Assembly (NCBI RefSeq): GCF_027595985.1
Contig: NC_073303.1
Location: forward strand, 329,901,679-329,965,678
Direction: 5' to 3'
Source: Sorex araneus
Taxonomy: Eukaryota > Chordata > Mammalia > Eulipotyphla > Soricidae
Length of the DNA: 64,000 nucleotides
Below are positions 44,770 to 55,813 of the stretch, piece after piece (positions within the stretch are counted from its first letter, which is position 1; the number at the start of each line of letters is the position of its first letter). The notes under the pieces were generated by a model that saw only the letters and a list, made by a program, of their open reading frames with translations, had not been told where the DNA came from and did no database searches. The position numbers and the translations under genes are program-made.

Positions 44770-45193
44770 TAACATTTATTTTTAATGAGTAACTGATATG
44801 GCTGTTTTTCTAAGAGTACAAGTGCTGCTACAGTTTAATTGAGCTCAGAATCGAAACTTTATGAGTTCATATATTGCAGCTTACTAAAAAATGTGGTATA
44901 ATTTACATTTTGTATGGCATTTAACATAACCTTTACATTCTATTTATTGTAGTAATGAAAATAAGCAGCTAGATTATTTGACCAATGAATCAAGAATTAA
45001 CATACACAGAATTTCCCTTATGTCCAACATCGTAGTATATCTGAATGTTCTGCACACTTTAGTAGTCTTTTTTCTCAGATAAACAATTTGATTGGTCTTT
45101 GTTGTGACTGTTTTCTGTTTGTGCTTATTAAAATGTTTGTATCTCTTTGATGAAAAAAATGTATTACTGACATTTGTTTTCCATTGTACTCAG

Positions 45194-45358
45194 TTGCTGT
45201 GACTCCTTACGGCTATTCATCCAAGTTTGAGATCCACTTTGATGATAAGTTTGATGTGTCTTTTGGGAGAGAGGGTGAGACTATGAGTCTAGGCTGCCGT
45301 GTAGTTATCACACCTGAAATCAAACAATTCCAGCCTGAGATCCAGTGGTACAGAAATG
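45194..45358 (+). CDS. MYOM1: MYOM1 coding exon 9: first part of Ig domain My3
   Basis: 165 bases, phase 1 to phase 1 (residues about 350-404). Encodes VTPYGYSSKFEIHFDDKFDV, then SFGREGETMSLGCRVVITPE with the B-strand cysteine, then FQPEIQWYRNG with the C-strand tryptophan. Acceptor TTGTACTCAG ends at 45193; donor GTAAGC starts at 45359. Confidence 0.96.
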
Positions 45359-45454
45359 GTAAGCTTTTAATTAATTCTCATTTGTGTTCTAATTTGAAGG
45401 TTATCATCTGTGCTTAACATCTGAGCATTAATATCCTAAAGATTGTAGAAATGT

Positions 45455-45605
45455 GCTGTAGAGAGGGTACAAGGGCTAAGGTGCTTGATTCTCATGCAGA
45501 CAACCCCTGTTCATTCCCAGCAGCACACATGGTCCTCCCCACAACCAGCATCACCAGAAATGATCCCTGAGTGTTCCCAATCCCAAGTGGGGAAAAAAAG
45601 AACTG
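45455..45605 (+). mobile_element. Decayed SINE in intron 9
   Basis: GTAGAGAGGGTACAAGGGC, GATTCTCATGCAGACAACCC and GAAATGATCCCTGAGTG. Followed by TATATG tracts to 45905 and a reverse remnant at 45910-46038. Confidence 0.6.
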
Positions 45606-46684
45606 GATATCTGTTTCTCAGAGCTGGCAAAATCTGGACATCGGATTACATATATATGTGTGTATGCATATATGTGTGTATATGTATATATGTATATATA
45701 TACAGACACATATATACATATATATATTGCTGAACCACATCCCAGGTCTTTGAGGATTAAATAATTTAATTTAATAAAATTATTTAATTTAGTGAATTTT
45801 TGGTTTTGGTGCCACACCTGGCATATATATATGAAGATATATATGCACATATATATGCATGTATATATATGTGTGTGTATATATATGTGTGTATCTATAT
45901 ATAATCCATGTTCTTCAGGCTACAATTGGCAATACTAAGGGCTTTCTCCTGCTTCTGTGCTCAGGATCACTTCTGGCGGATTTACAGAACCATGGGGTGC
46001 TGGGGATTCCTACCTGTTATGCTATCTCTCTGACCTTACTTGATATTTTGTTAAAAAACTTTTATACATCTATATCAAGATCGTGTAACTTTAATACTAT
46101 ATATAAGAGATGATTTCTTTTCAACAAGTAAATATGGAAAGAAAAACAAAAATAATCTTGTTTTCTAAAATATATTCATTTAGATTTTATTTATATTTAT
46201 ATTAATCTTGATATTTTAAAATATATTTTAATAAATATTTTTATTTATATTCATCTTGATTTTATTTGGTAAAAAATTAAGTCTAATAAAGTTTAGTGGG
46301 GCAATGGGATATGCTCTTACCCTGGGTAGGCTACAGCACACCAAGCTAGTGTCCTAAACTTTAGTTGTGCACAAGGGCACCCAGCCCTGTTTGGGTGCAA
46401 GACCCCTGTGCATTTCAAATGCAGGGTTTTGCTGTTTCAGTTTGCCTGGTACTGTGTGTGTGCATTATATGCATATATACATACATATACATATTTCAAT
46501 CACCTATGTCCCCTCATCTTCCAAATATGTCATAATGGCTCAAAACCTTAGAGACTTTCACTAATAGTTAAATAACTTTTGGTTTATAAGAAGAGGCAGA
46601 TAAAGGATGAAAGGGAGGGAAGGGAAGAAAAAGGAAGTAATGAATAAAAACCCTCAATTTTCTTGGATATGTTTTAATTCTTAG

Positions 46685-46846
46685 GTGTACCTGTTTCTCC
46701 ATCAAAATGGGTACAAACACAGTGGAGCGGAGATCGGGCAGCGCTGACATTTTCTCACCTCAACAAAGAAGATGAAGGCCTGTACTCAATACGTGTACAA
46801 ATGGGGGATTATTATGAGCAGTACAGCGCATATGTTTTTGTTAGAG
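46685..46846 (+). CDS. MYOM1: MYOM1 coding exon 10: second part of Ig domain My3
   Basis: 162 bases, phase 1 to phase 1. Encodes PVSPSKWVQTQWSGDRAALT, FSHLNKEDEGLYSIRVQMGD and YYEQYSAYVFVR. DEGLYSI is the E-F loop/F-strand tyrosine corner, again lacking the F-strand cysteine. Acceptor TTAATTCTTAG ends at 46684; donor GTAAGG starts at 46847. Intron 10, which follows, is 8.8 kb and contains the RTE LINE nest. Confidence 0.96.
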
Positions 46847-48796
46847 GTAAGGCCTAGCAAAAAGAAGTATTCCCAAGACCTTTAAACACTAAAGCAAGAT
46901 TAACCTATCCAAACATGGTTTTCATAATGATGAAAGAGCTATTTAAAAAGTCTTCCTTATTGTGCAATATAGGGATATTAACTTCTAGTAAAATTTAGAT
47001 CTCATGCAAAAGGATAGCCCTGAAAGAACCAAGTCAAAGGCATCCGGTTTCCAGGCTATGTCACTGTCACTAATGTACTTCCTCATCTTCAGTGAGCCAC
47101 CAGTACACTTCTCTGTAGATATTCCTGTAGAGACACTAAACCATAACTATATTATGTGCTCTCTCAATTTTTGGAAGCTACAGTAATGTGCTATTTTGGA
47201 ATTTAGTTCTTAGCATTTATTTCAATGTCAGGGCTGGAATGGTTGTCAGGGATGTTGTCACCAACAGTGTCAGAGACTGAGGAAGCTACTCCCATCTCTG
47301 TTTTGGGGATTACTGCTGGTGGTACTCTCGAGACCACTTAGTGGTAAGGATTGAACTGAGATTGGCCACATGCAAAGCACGTGCCTTAATCCTTATATTA
47401 TATTATCTCTGTCCTATCAAGGAGTAAATTTATTTATCACTCTAGCCCCCTTCTTTATAGTTTTAGCTTTAGTCAACTAGGAAATATTTCTTCAATATGG
47501 TTATTAAGACAAACTATAATTATTAGTTTGTAGTGTCTTCACTTCTAATGCTTTCATATGAAACAAAAGAGTTTTACCTTGCAAGATGCTCATTTCCTAC
47601 TATATGGCACACAGAGATTCTGTATTAGATTTTTGTTGTCATGATTTAGCATATTGTCCTACGGCATTTATACAAGAAATATTTCTTGTGCTTCCATGGG
47701 GCAAGAAATAAAATGTTCAAGATGAATGATTTTAGCTATTAATAGATAATGCAAGCCTATTAAGTTCAGAAGCATACAAATAGTTCTGCTGGGTTATCAA
47801 ATATTTTAATAATAATTTAAGATGCTTAGCTCATAGGAAAAGAAGGTATTTATTCACCTAACAGCAGTTGAGAGTTTTTTACTTTTTTTGGGGGGTGGGG
47901 TAAGTGACTCCTCGATGTCTCAGCTTCCTCTAACTCCTGTTATGAGAAGGGTTGATCAAATGCCAGGAAGAACTGACAAATGAGTAACACCCCCACTCCC
48001 CAGGCTTGGCCTCTCATCTTATTAAGTCTCACTTAAAAGGCTATAACTAGCTATTTTTCAGTCCCTTTTATTTCCCAAAAGCTTCTCTCACTCAAAAATG
48101 TAACCTGAGGACATACTGCTGAGAGGACTATCTGAGGATCCCAGTTCATAAACAGTTTAAGTCCTGTTTCTTATTTAAACCTGAACTTTTACTAACCTCA
48201 GATAAACTAAGCTGAGATATGAAACTAGAATTCTTTTCACAAGTATCTTCAATCTGGGAACAAACATTTCATTAGAATAAGTATTTTCCTTTCTTTTCCA
48301 AATTGGTAATGCCCAGAATTGGAATGGACAAAGTTCAGGATTCTTAAATGCTTAGGGCCATGTCTAGGAGGTAACAGAGGAGCTATTTGTTTCCCTTTGA
48401 AGACTTTCTCAGTTTCCTAGTAATATTGCTCAATAGATACCTTAGGATCAGACTTCTGGTGCAACTTACCTTAGACTTTCCAGTTAGAAATCCCTGACAT
48501 AGCCTTATTTATTTTCTTCAGAACACTCTGTACAGGCATGGATCAGGAGGCAAAGGTTAAGTGTTCCTTTCAGAGCTCTTTCTAATATAATGTTTGTCAT
48601 ACTCTTAGTGAAAAACATATAGTTATGTTAGTATGCATGTTGCAAGACTGATGTTTGCTGTACTGGGGCCAAAAATTTAACCCTGTGGCAGTATAAATCA
48701 TGAAATCCTCTGAAAGTACAAAGAAATTCTGATAAAAAAAGGAGTGGGGACAATTTTATATTATAAATCTACAGCTATTAAAACCGTGTAATACAA
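46847..48796. other. Intron 10, first part
   Basis: One decayed reverse SOR-like element (about 47235-47420, GGATTGAACTGAGATTGGCC). The remaining sequence is non-coding with no family I recognise. Confidence 0.5.
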
Positions 48797-48809
48797 TAAT
48801 AAAGGCAGT

Positions 48810-48986
48810 GGGGCCAGAAAGATAATAACAGTGGATAAGGTAGTTTCCTTGAACAGGGCTAACCTGGGTTCGATCCCTCGCACTCTATGTGGTTCTCTGA
48901 GCACTACCAGTCAGTGAAGGCCTGAGCACAGAGTCAGAAGTAACCCTGAGCATCACTGATGTGACCCAGGAGCAAAACAAAACAAA
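48810..48986 (+). mobile_element. SOR SINE, diverged
   Basis: TGGGGCCAGAAAGATAATAAC, box B TGGGTTCGATCCC, ATCACTGATGTGACCCAGG. Flanked by AATAAAGGCA repeats. Confidence 0.85.
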
Positions 48987-49004
48987 AAAAATAAAGGCAT
49001 TCTT

Positions 49005-49922
49005 TTAGTTCAATGAAATAGAATTAAAAATCCAAAGATAATCCCTCATATATATGGACAGTTAATATATGACAAAGGAACTGGGTGCATGAAGAAAACC
49101 CTCTTCAACGAATAGTGTTGGAAAACTGTATAACCATATGCAAAACAATTAAAAGTAAACACTTCTCTCACACCATACACAAAGGTTAACTCAAAATGAA
49201 CTAAAGATCTCAATATTATACCAGAATAAAAAAAAGTACAACCAAGAAAACAAAGGAGGAACTCTTCAGGATATGGATCTCTGAGATATCATCGGTGATT
49301 CAATTTTACTGTCAAAGGAAAGCAAATAAATGGGATAATATCAAGCTAAAAACTTTTCATGGCAATATAAACCAAACTAAAATAAAAGAACACTCTACTA
49401 AATGGGAGAAAAAATGTTTGCATACTATCAGATAAGGAGCTAATATATTAGATAAGATACATAAAGCACTCACTGCAACAAAATATTAATAATTTCGTCC
49501 AAAAATGGGGAGAGAAAATAAGCAGACACTTCCCTTAAGAACACAAGTGGATAATCAAGCCAAAATTACAATGATTATCATGCTGAGTGAAATGAGTCAG
49601 AAGGAGAGGGACAGGTATAGAATGACTGCATTCATTTGTGGAATATAAAAAGTATATAGTATGAGACTAATATCCAAGGCCAGGGTAAACAGGGGCCAGA
49701 AGGCCTGGTCAGTGGTTTGAAGCTCGCCATAAGAGTGTATGTGTGTGGGGGGTGTGGGGGAGGAGCAAAGGGTAGTTAGTATAGAGAAGAGACCAACATG
49801 ACAGTAATAGTTGAAAATGAACTTTTTGGACAGGAACTGAGTATTGAAAGTAGGTAAAGGGATATACTTGATAACCTTTCATTATTTGTATTGCAAATCA
49901 AAGTCCCAAAATGGGTGAGGTG

Positions 49923-49973
<51 letters not shown>

Positions 49974-50130
49974 AAGTACCTGCTATATTGTTAGGTGGCT
50001 ACAGGGATCGGGAGGGATACTGGGGATATTGGTGGTGGGAAAAGTGCATTGGTGAAAGGAGGGGTGTTGGAACATTATATGACTGAAATCCAATCATGAA
50101 CAACTTTATAAATGTGTATGTGATTTGATT
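49005..50130 (+). mobile_element. L1 LINE 3' end, sense
   Basis: End of ORF2 and 3' UTR: ACTAAATGGGAGAAAA, AATGAGTCAGAAGGAGAGGG, GACTGAAATCCAATCATGAA. Interrupted by stops; includes an (AG)n tract (49922-49973). Confidence 0.85.
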
Positions 50131-50139
50131 AAAAAAAGA

Positions 50140-50350
50140 AGAGAAAAGAAAAATGGTAATGATAATATCTTAGCAATGGGAATTGGCATTTATCAAGAAG
50201 ACTGGAAAACAATCATTTTTGGTGGGGATTCCATGAAAAAGGAACGCTTGTTCACTGTTGTGAGAATTTTACCTGGTTCAGCCTCTATGGAAGATGACAT
50301 GGAAATTTCCCAAGAAATTAAAAATAGAACTTCCACTTGATCCAGCAATC
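50140..50350 (+). mobile_element. L1 ORF2 fragment, sense
   Basis: Matches the general L1 stretch around TTCACTGTTGTGAGAATTTT and AATTAAAAATAGAACTTCCA. Separate from the preceding 3' end. 50351-50850 is non-coding and unidentified. Confidence 0.7.
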
Positions 50351-51625
50351 TCATTCTTTGGCAACTATACCAAGAACATTAGGTGTACTGCACTAAGTAC
50401 TCAACTATAGTTAAGGTGTTACAACAGGGAGTGTGGTTCTGCCAGCAGGTCAACCTGTACCTGTGGGGTGGGTGTGTCAGCAGCCTGATAGTAGCTCCAG
50501 TTTTCCTGATGACCCCAAATTGCCGCTGTGCCTCTGACCAGACCCCAACAACTTGGGACCAACTAAGTTTCCCAAGAAATGGACAAAAGTTAGGTATGTG
50601 GGAGTCATGCCCACTAACCATCTCTGACTCAACTATTCAAGCTCTTTTATTGGCCTTGCTTCAGAGACCCATAAATAAATCTTGGAAGAAATCAAAAGAC
50701 ACAGTTAATCTCAGACCTGTGCAAGGCTGAACAGATGAGGGTAAATAGGAGGGGAGCAGGTCAGCCCTACATAAGCAGCTGCTTACTCCCACAATCCAAA
50801 ATTGCAATCATGGCCCTGGCTGGATTTCTCTGTTTCTGGATGGACCTCACCAAGATCACTTGTATCACTTGTCATCCTGTTGATCTTTGATTTGCTCGAG
50901 CAGGCGCCAGTAATGTCTCCATTTGTTCCTGTCGCATGCTAGTGTAGGCCAATGGTATCTGCCTGCTCCAGGAACAGGAAGAGCCTCAAACCATTCATCC
51001 AGGGTTTTGACGAAGAAGTCTGACCATCTCGTAGGTGGGCGGCCATGTGGTCTTTTGATGTCCCATGGAATCCAGTCGGTAACAGCTCTAGTCCAGCAGT
51101 TGTCTCTAAATCACATTATGTGTCCGACCCATCTGATTTTCGATGCCTTGGCAAACGTCCTGATATTTGACCATCATCTCTGATTCTTGATCGTTGATGG
51201 AGGTCGGAACTCCGGATTCCTTCTCTCACTTGAGTGAAATGTGATACTCCAAGCATAGCTCTTTCGATTCCTCTTTGGGATACCCGAATAGTGTTCTCAT
51301 CCTGTTTTCATAGGGCCCAGGTCTCTAAGGCATATGTTAGTGCAGGAAGAACAGTGGAGTCAAAAAGATGTGCCCCGAGCCAAAGGTTCTTCATCCTCTT
51401 AACCATTTCTTCGACGCTCTTGAAAGCGTTTCACACTGCTCTCTTTCTCCTGCGCAGTTCTGGTGCCATGTCGTTCCCCATGTAGAGTTCTCAACCCAGG
51501 TACACATAGCTGCTGCATTCAGAGATGTTTGTTCTATTGAGAGCAAATGGAATGTCAGGGACTAGTTCGTTTTTCATAAACATTGTTTTGCTGAGATTCA
51601 GCTGCAGTCTGACCTTTCCACTCTT

Positions 51626-52268
51626 TTTTTTTTTAAATTTTATTTCATTAAATCACCGTGTGGAAGATTACAATGCTTTCAGGCTTAGGTCTCAGTTATA
51701 CAATGCTGAAACAACCATCCCTTCACCAGTGCCCATATACCACCACCAAAAAAAAAAAACAAACCCACACAGTACACCTCCCATCCCGCCCCCCCATCTC
51801 CTACCTTGTAACTGATAAGTTTCATTTTACATTCTGTTTACTTTGGTTACATTCAATATTTCAACACAAACCTCACTATCGTTGTTAGGAGTACCCTACT
51901 AGAGTCAGACCTACTGTGAAGACAAATAAGGTCTTCACAGTAGCGGCTGCGCGGTTTTGAATTTCTGTACTTTAACAAGAAGTCCAGGGAGATTTCTTCC
52001 AGATATTAGATAATTGCAGGCTTGAAAACCCAATCTGTGGTCTTAATATGGCGGCCACCGCGCCCTTCATCCCCGGAGAGAAAGAGGCGAGAGGGAGAAA
52101 TACCTTTCCCCTCCTGGGCGGGCACGGGGCCGAGGCTTAGTTCTCAGGCTGGAGACATTCTGCGAGGAGTTGCCCAGGCCGAAAGAGGTTTTGCTGGGTC
52201 TGGATTCACGCTTGTGCAGCTGCGGAGAGGCCGCACATGTGTGCGGCCCCCGGGATCACATCTCGGCG
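51626..52268 (-). mobile_element. Unnamed composite retroposon, copy 3, nested in the RTE LINE
   Basis: 643 bp: poly(T), L1-like 3' segment, CAATATTTCAACACAAACC, GC-rich head with ATGGCGGCCACCGCGCCC. Flanked by a perfect 19-bp duplication of LINE sequence (51607-51625, 52269-52287). Most complete copy in the window. Confidence 0.9.
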
Positions 52269-52671
52269 GTCTGACCTTTCCACTCTTGAAGTTAAATTCA
52301 GCCAGCATTTGCGCCACTTGGCTAATGTTTTGTGTTATTAGAACGATGTCATCAGCGAAGAGGAGGTGGTGTAGTTGGCTACCGTCTATCTTCACTCCCA
52401 TTCCTTCCAATTCCAGTCATCGCATGACGTTCTCAAGGTTGGCACTGAAGAGTTTTGGTAAAATGGTATCACCTGCTGAACCCCTCTCAATGATCACTTC
52501 CTTGTAGAATGGTGAGATCCTAGTGGTGGTGAATCCGTAATACAGGTTGTGGAGGATCTTGATGTACTGAGTTTGAATGCTCTGTTTGGCTAGGGCTTTG
52601 ATGACCACTTCAGTCTCAATAGAATCAAAGGCCTTCTTTCAATCGATGAATGTTAGACAGAGCAGTATCTT

Positions 52672-53644
52672 TTTTTAAAAATTAAATTAAATTAAATTTA
52701 TTTATTTTTTATTTATTAATTTTTTTAGTGAGTCACAGTGAGGGTACAGTTACAGATTCACACATTTTCGTGCTTGTTTTTCCCTCATGCAATGTTTGAG
52801 AGCCCATCCCTCCACCAGTATCCATTCTCCACCACCAATGAACCCAGTATCCCTCCCACCACCCCCCATCCCTTCCCCCCACTCCACCCCGCCTCTGTGG
52901 CAGGTCATTCCAATTTGTTCTCTCTCTCTCCTTTTGGGTGTTGTGGTTTGCAACAGGAGTATTGAGTGACCATCGTGTTCAGTCTCTAGTCTACTCTCAG
53001 CACGAATCTCCCTCCCCGAGCAGGATCTCCAATCACATTTTACTTGGTGTTCCCTTCTCTATCTGGGATGACTTTCCACCAATATGTGAGGCCCGCTTCC
53101 AAGCTATGGAGCCAACCTCCTGGCATTATATACTACTATTCTTGGGTGTAAGTCTCCTTCTCTGTTATTTTATATTCCACAGATGAGTGCAATCTTTCTA
53201 TGCCTGTTCCTCTCTTTCTGGCTCATTTCACTTAGCTTGATACTTTTCATGTTGATCCACTTATATGCAAAGCTCATGACTTCATCTTTTCTAACAGCTG
53301 CATAGTATTCCATTGTATAGATGTACCAAAGTTTCTTTAACCAGTCATCTGTTCTCGGGCACTCGGGTTTTTTCCAGATCCTGGCTATTGTAAACAGTGC
53401 CGTGATGAACATATAAGTGCAGATGTCATTTCGACTATACTTTTTTTTTCTCCAGGATATATTCCCAGAAGTGGTATTGCTGGATCAAATGGAACCTCAA
53501 TTTCTAATTTTTTGAGAATCATCCATATTGTTTTCCAAAGGGGCTGGACCAGTTGGCATTCCCACCAGCAGTGTAGAAGGGTCCCTTTCTCTCCACATTC
53601 TCTCCAACAGGGGTTGCGTTTGTTCTTTTGGATGTGTGCCATTC
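52672..53644 (-). mobile_element. 5'-truncated L1, antisense, nested in the RTE LINE
   Basis: 3' UTR (TCCCTCCACCAGTATCCATT) into ORF2 in reverse (CAGCTGCATAGTATTCCATT, GCATTCCCACCAGCAGTG). Flanked by AGACAGAGCAG(T/C)ATCTT (52655-52671, 53645-53661). Confidence 0.92.
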
Positions 53645-54214
53645 AGACAGAGCAGCATCTTGAACTCCTGCGAAACCTCAGTGAACTTGGTCACTGTGTG
53701 GATATGGTCGATCGTGCTGAATCCTTTTTGGAACCTGGCTTGCTCGCCTGGTTGTCCTTCATCTAGTGTTCTGCCTATTCTATTCAGCATGACTCGAGTG
53801 AACAACTTGTAGACAACGGACAACAGACAGATTGGGTGATAGTTTCTGATGTCATGTATGTCTCCCTTCTTGTACAATAGATCTGTTTTACTGGTTTTCC
53901 ACTGGGACAGAACCTTGCATTAGGACAGGTAGTGTGTCAAGAGCTGAGCCAGTGTATTGACGAGTACTGGTGGCAGATTCTTCAAGTGTTCGGGTCCTCA
54001 TTGAGCTACAATCTGCTAAATTTTGGGGTATGCGGGTTTTGTGGTGACTGAAATCTTCAGACTTTCTTGGGGCTGGGATGGGCTACCTCTCCTCATCTCC
54101 CTGTATTTTCAGAAGCCTCAGCAGTCACATCCATACCCCAAAGCTGCTACACAGTTAAAAAAGAAACTTCAGCCTTGCCTTCCCAATAAAAATCCTGAAT
54201 GCCCTGAACAAGCA

Positions 54215-54690
54215 CAATGACCTCATAGTATCTGTATTGCAAACCAAATGCACATAGAGAGAGAGAGAGAAGAAAAGTGCCTGCTATAGAGGGCAGGCTG
54301 GGGTGGGGCGGTGGTGGGGGATGCTGGGAGGGAAACGAAGGACATTGGTGATGGGAAATGTACACTGGCGGAGGGATGGGTGTTGGATCATTGTATGACT
54401 GAAACCCAATCATAAACAGCTTTGCAACGGTCTATTCACAGATATTCAATGAAAAGTTTTTAAAAAAATGTAAAAACATCCAAAATGTTGGTTGAGATTT
54501 GGATAAAGTAATGGTATAAATATGCAATGGAATACTACTGAGCTATGAGAAAAGATAAAACATTACCTTTTGCTACAACTCAAATGAAGTTAGAGGGTTT
54601 TGTATTAAATGAAAAATGTCAAATGATGAAGGTCCGGTAACTTCGTTCACCAAAAGCATAAATTTTGACACTACTGTAACCATATTACCT
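54215..54690 (+). mobile_element. L1 3' end fragments, sense
   Basis: 54215-54475 is a 3' UTR (CACTGGCGGAGGGATGGGTG, ACTGAAACCCAATCATAAAC). 54480-54690 resembles the older L1 stretch around GCAATGGAATACTACTGAGC. Confidence 0.75.
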
Positions 54691-54704
54691 CAACCACAGT
54701 AAAA

Positions 54705-54884
54705 AAAAATTTTTTTTTTTTCCTTTTTGGGTCACACCTGGCAATGCACAGAGGTTACTCCTGGCTCTGCACTCAGGAATTACTCCTGGCAGTGCTCAGG
54801 GGACCATATACGATGCTGGGAATGGATCTCAGGTTGGTCGTGTGCAAGGCAAATGCCCAACCTGCTGTACTATCGCTCCACCCC
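54705..54884 (-). mobile_element. SOR SINE with target-site duplication
   Basis: Perfect 14-bp duplication CAACCACAGTAAAA (54691-54704, 54885-54898). Confidence 0.95.
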
Positions 54885-54910
54885 CAACCACAGTAAAATA
54901 TTTTTTAATT

Positions 54911-55330
54911 AATCATCATCATCATCCCATTGATCATCGATTTTCTCGAGTGTTCTCAGTAACATCTCCATTCGTCCTAGCCTTGAGATTTTAGCAGCCT
55001 CTCTCTACTTGTCCTTTCCAACGGTGCCGCATTGGAGGCTCTTTCAGGGTCAGGGGAATGAGACCCATCATTGTGACTAGAATATGCCACGGGAAGCTTG
55101 CCAGGCTCTCCCATGCAGGCAGGAAACTCTTGGTAGGTTTCTGCCAGGTTCTCTTGCCAGGTTCTCCAAGAGGAAGAACGAGGTTATAAGATGTTGCTCG
55201 GCCTTCAAGTCATGGCGTACTTCTGGGAGCTTGGTTTTATAGTCTCGGGATGTTGATGGGATTACACGGCTCTGGGGGCAGTTTCTGGGTGTGACCACCT
55301 AGTTACTGGAAAATGGGGGATCTGGGCAGA
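54911..55330 (-). mobile_element. RTE-related element with (GAT)n tail and the long-SINE body
   Basis: Reverse reading ends in CGATGATCAATGGGATGATG plus GAT repeats. Farther 5' it holds GAGCCTGGCAAGCTTCCCGT and AACCTACCAAGAGTTTCC, the same phrases as the body of the long SINEs. It lacks a visible tRNA head. Either an RTE LINE variant or a headless relative of the SINE. Confidence 0.7.
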
Positions 55331-55671
55331 AGAGGCCAATCAAGGATGCTTCTGTTTTGAGTTTAAGCAATAGGAAACCTATCCCAAGAACACTGAATGA
55401 GATAAAAACTTAAGAGATTCAAGTGAGAGGGGGAGAGAGAGAGAGAGAGAGACTACCATATGACAGTTGCCTTGCACTCCTGACCCAGCTTCAAAACCCA
55501 GGTTCCACACATGTTTCCCTGAGCGACACCTGGGTCACTCCCGAGCACAGAACCAGAAATTTTTAAATTAAATTAACATTTTTTAAAAGATGAAATTTGT
55601 GCACTGAGAACTTAACTTGCTTGCTTACAGAATAGTCTGAAAGGGTTAATAGGATCTTTCTCTGTCTACAG
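55331..55671. other. End of intron 10
   Basis: An AG run (55426-55452), then a decayed forward SINE to about 55565, then AT-rich sequence to the exon 11 acceptor. Confidence 0.5.
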
Positions 55672-55813
55672 ATGCAGATGCAGAGATAGAAGGAGCCCCA
55701 GCCTCTCCATTGGATGTTGTTTGCTTGGATGCCAATAAAGATTATATCACTGTCTCTTGGAAACAGCCAGTTGTGGATGGAGGAAGTCCTATTCTGGGAT
55801 ACTTTATTGATAA
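55672..55813 (+). CDS. MYOM1: MYOM1 coding exon 11: start of Fn3 domain My4
   Basis: 142 bases, phase 1 in, phase 2 out (residues about 459-505). Encodes DADAEIEGAPASPLDVVCLD, then NKDYITVSWKQPVVDGGSPI and LGYFID. The P-x-x-P-x-D start, VSWKQP (B strand tryptophan) and GGSPILGYFID (C strand) are Fn3 signatures. Acceptor CTGTCTACAG ends at 55671; donor GTTAGT starts at 55814, a slightly non-standard donor. Confidence 0.96.

Larger units (their letters stand above)
50855..54005 (-). mobile_element. RTE-clade LINE, ORF2 relic, interrupted twice
   Basis: Read in reverse, three pieces (53662-54005, 52288-52654, 50855-51625) give reverse-transcriptase sequence. The first has RNYHPICLLSVVYKLFTRV and GFSTIDHIHT, the second has KAFDSIE and the catalytic FADD box (codons 52348-52359), and the third is the C-terminal part ending NKWRHYWRLLEQIKDQQDD just before a stop at 50865-50867. 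The 3' end is a duplicated 9-bp ATCACTTGT unit, with no poly(A). These traits are those of the RTE clade (BovB, RTE-1), not L1. Stops and frameshifts make it inactive. Two later elements (51626-52268, 52672-53644) sit inside with target duplications. Confidence 0.88.

Noticed and set aside
50351-50850. Possible LTR or gene in a GC-moderate stretch
   Set aside because: No TATA, poly(A) signal, duplications or coding similarity that I could support.
52022-52507. 161-codon open frame on the + strand
   Set aside because: It runs across the composite element and antisense to the RTE LINE; coincidental.
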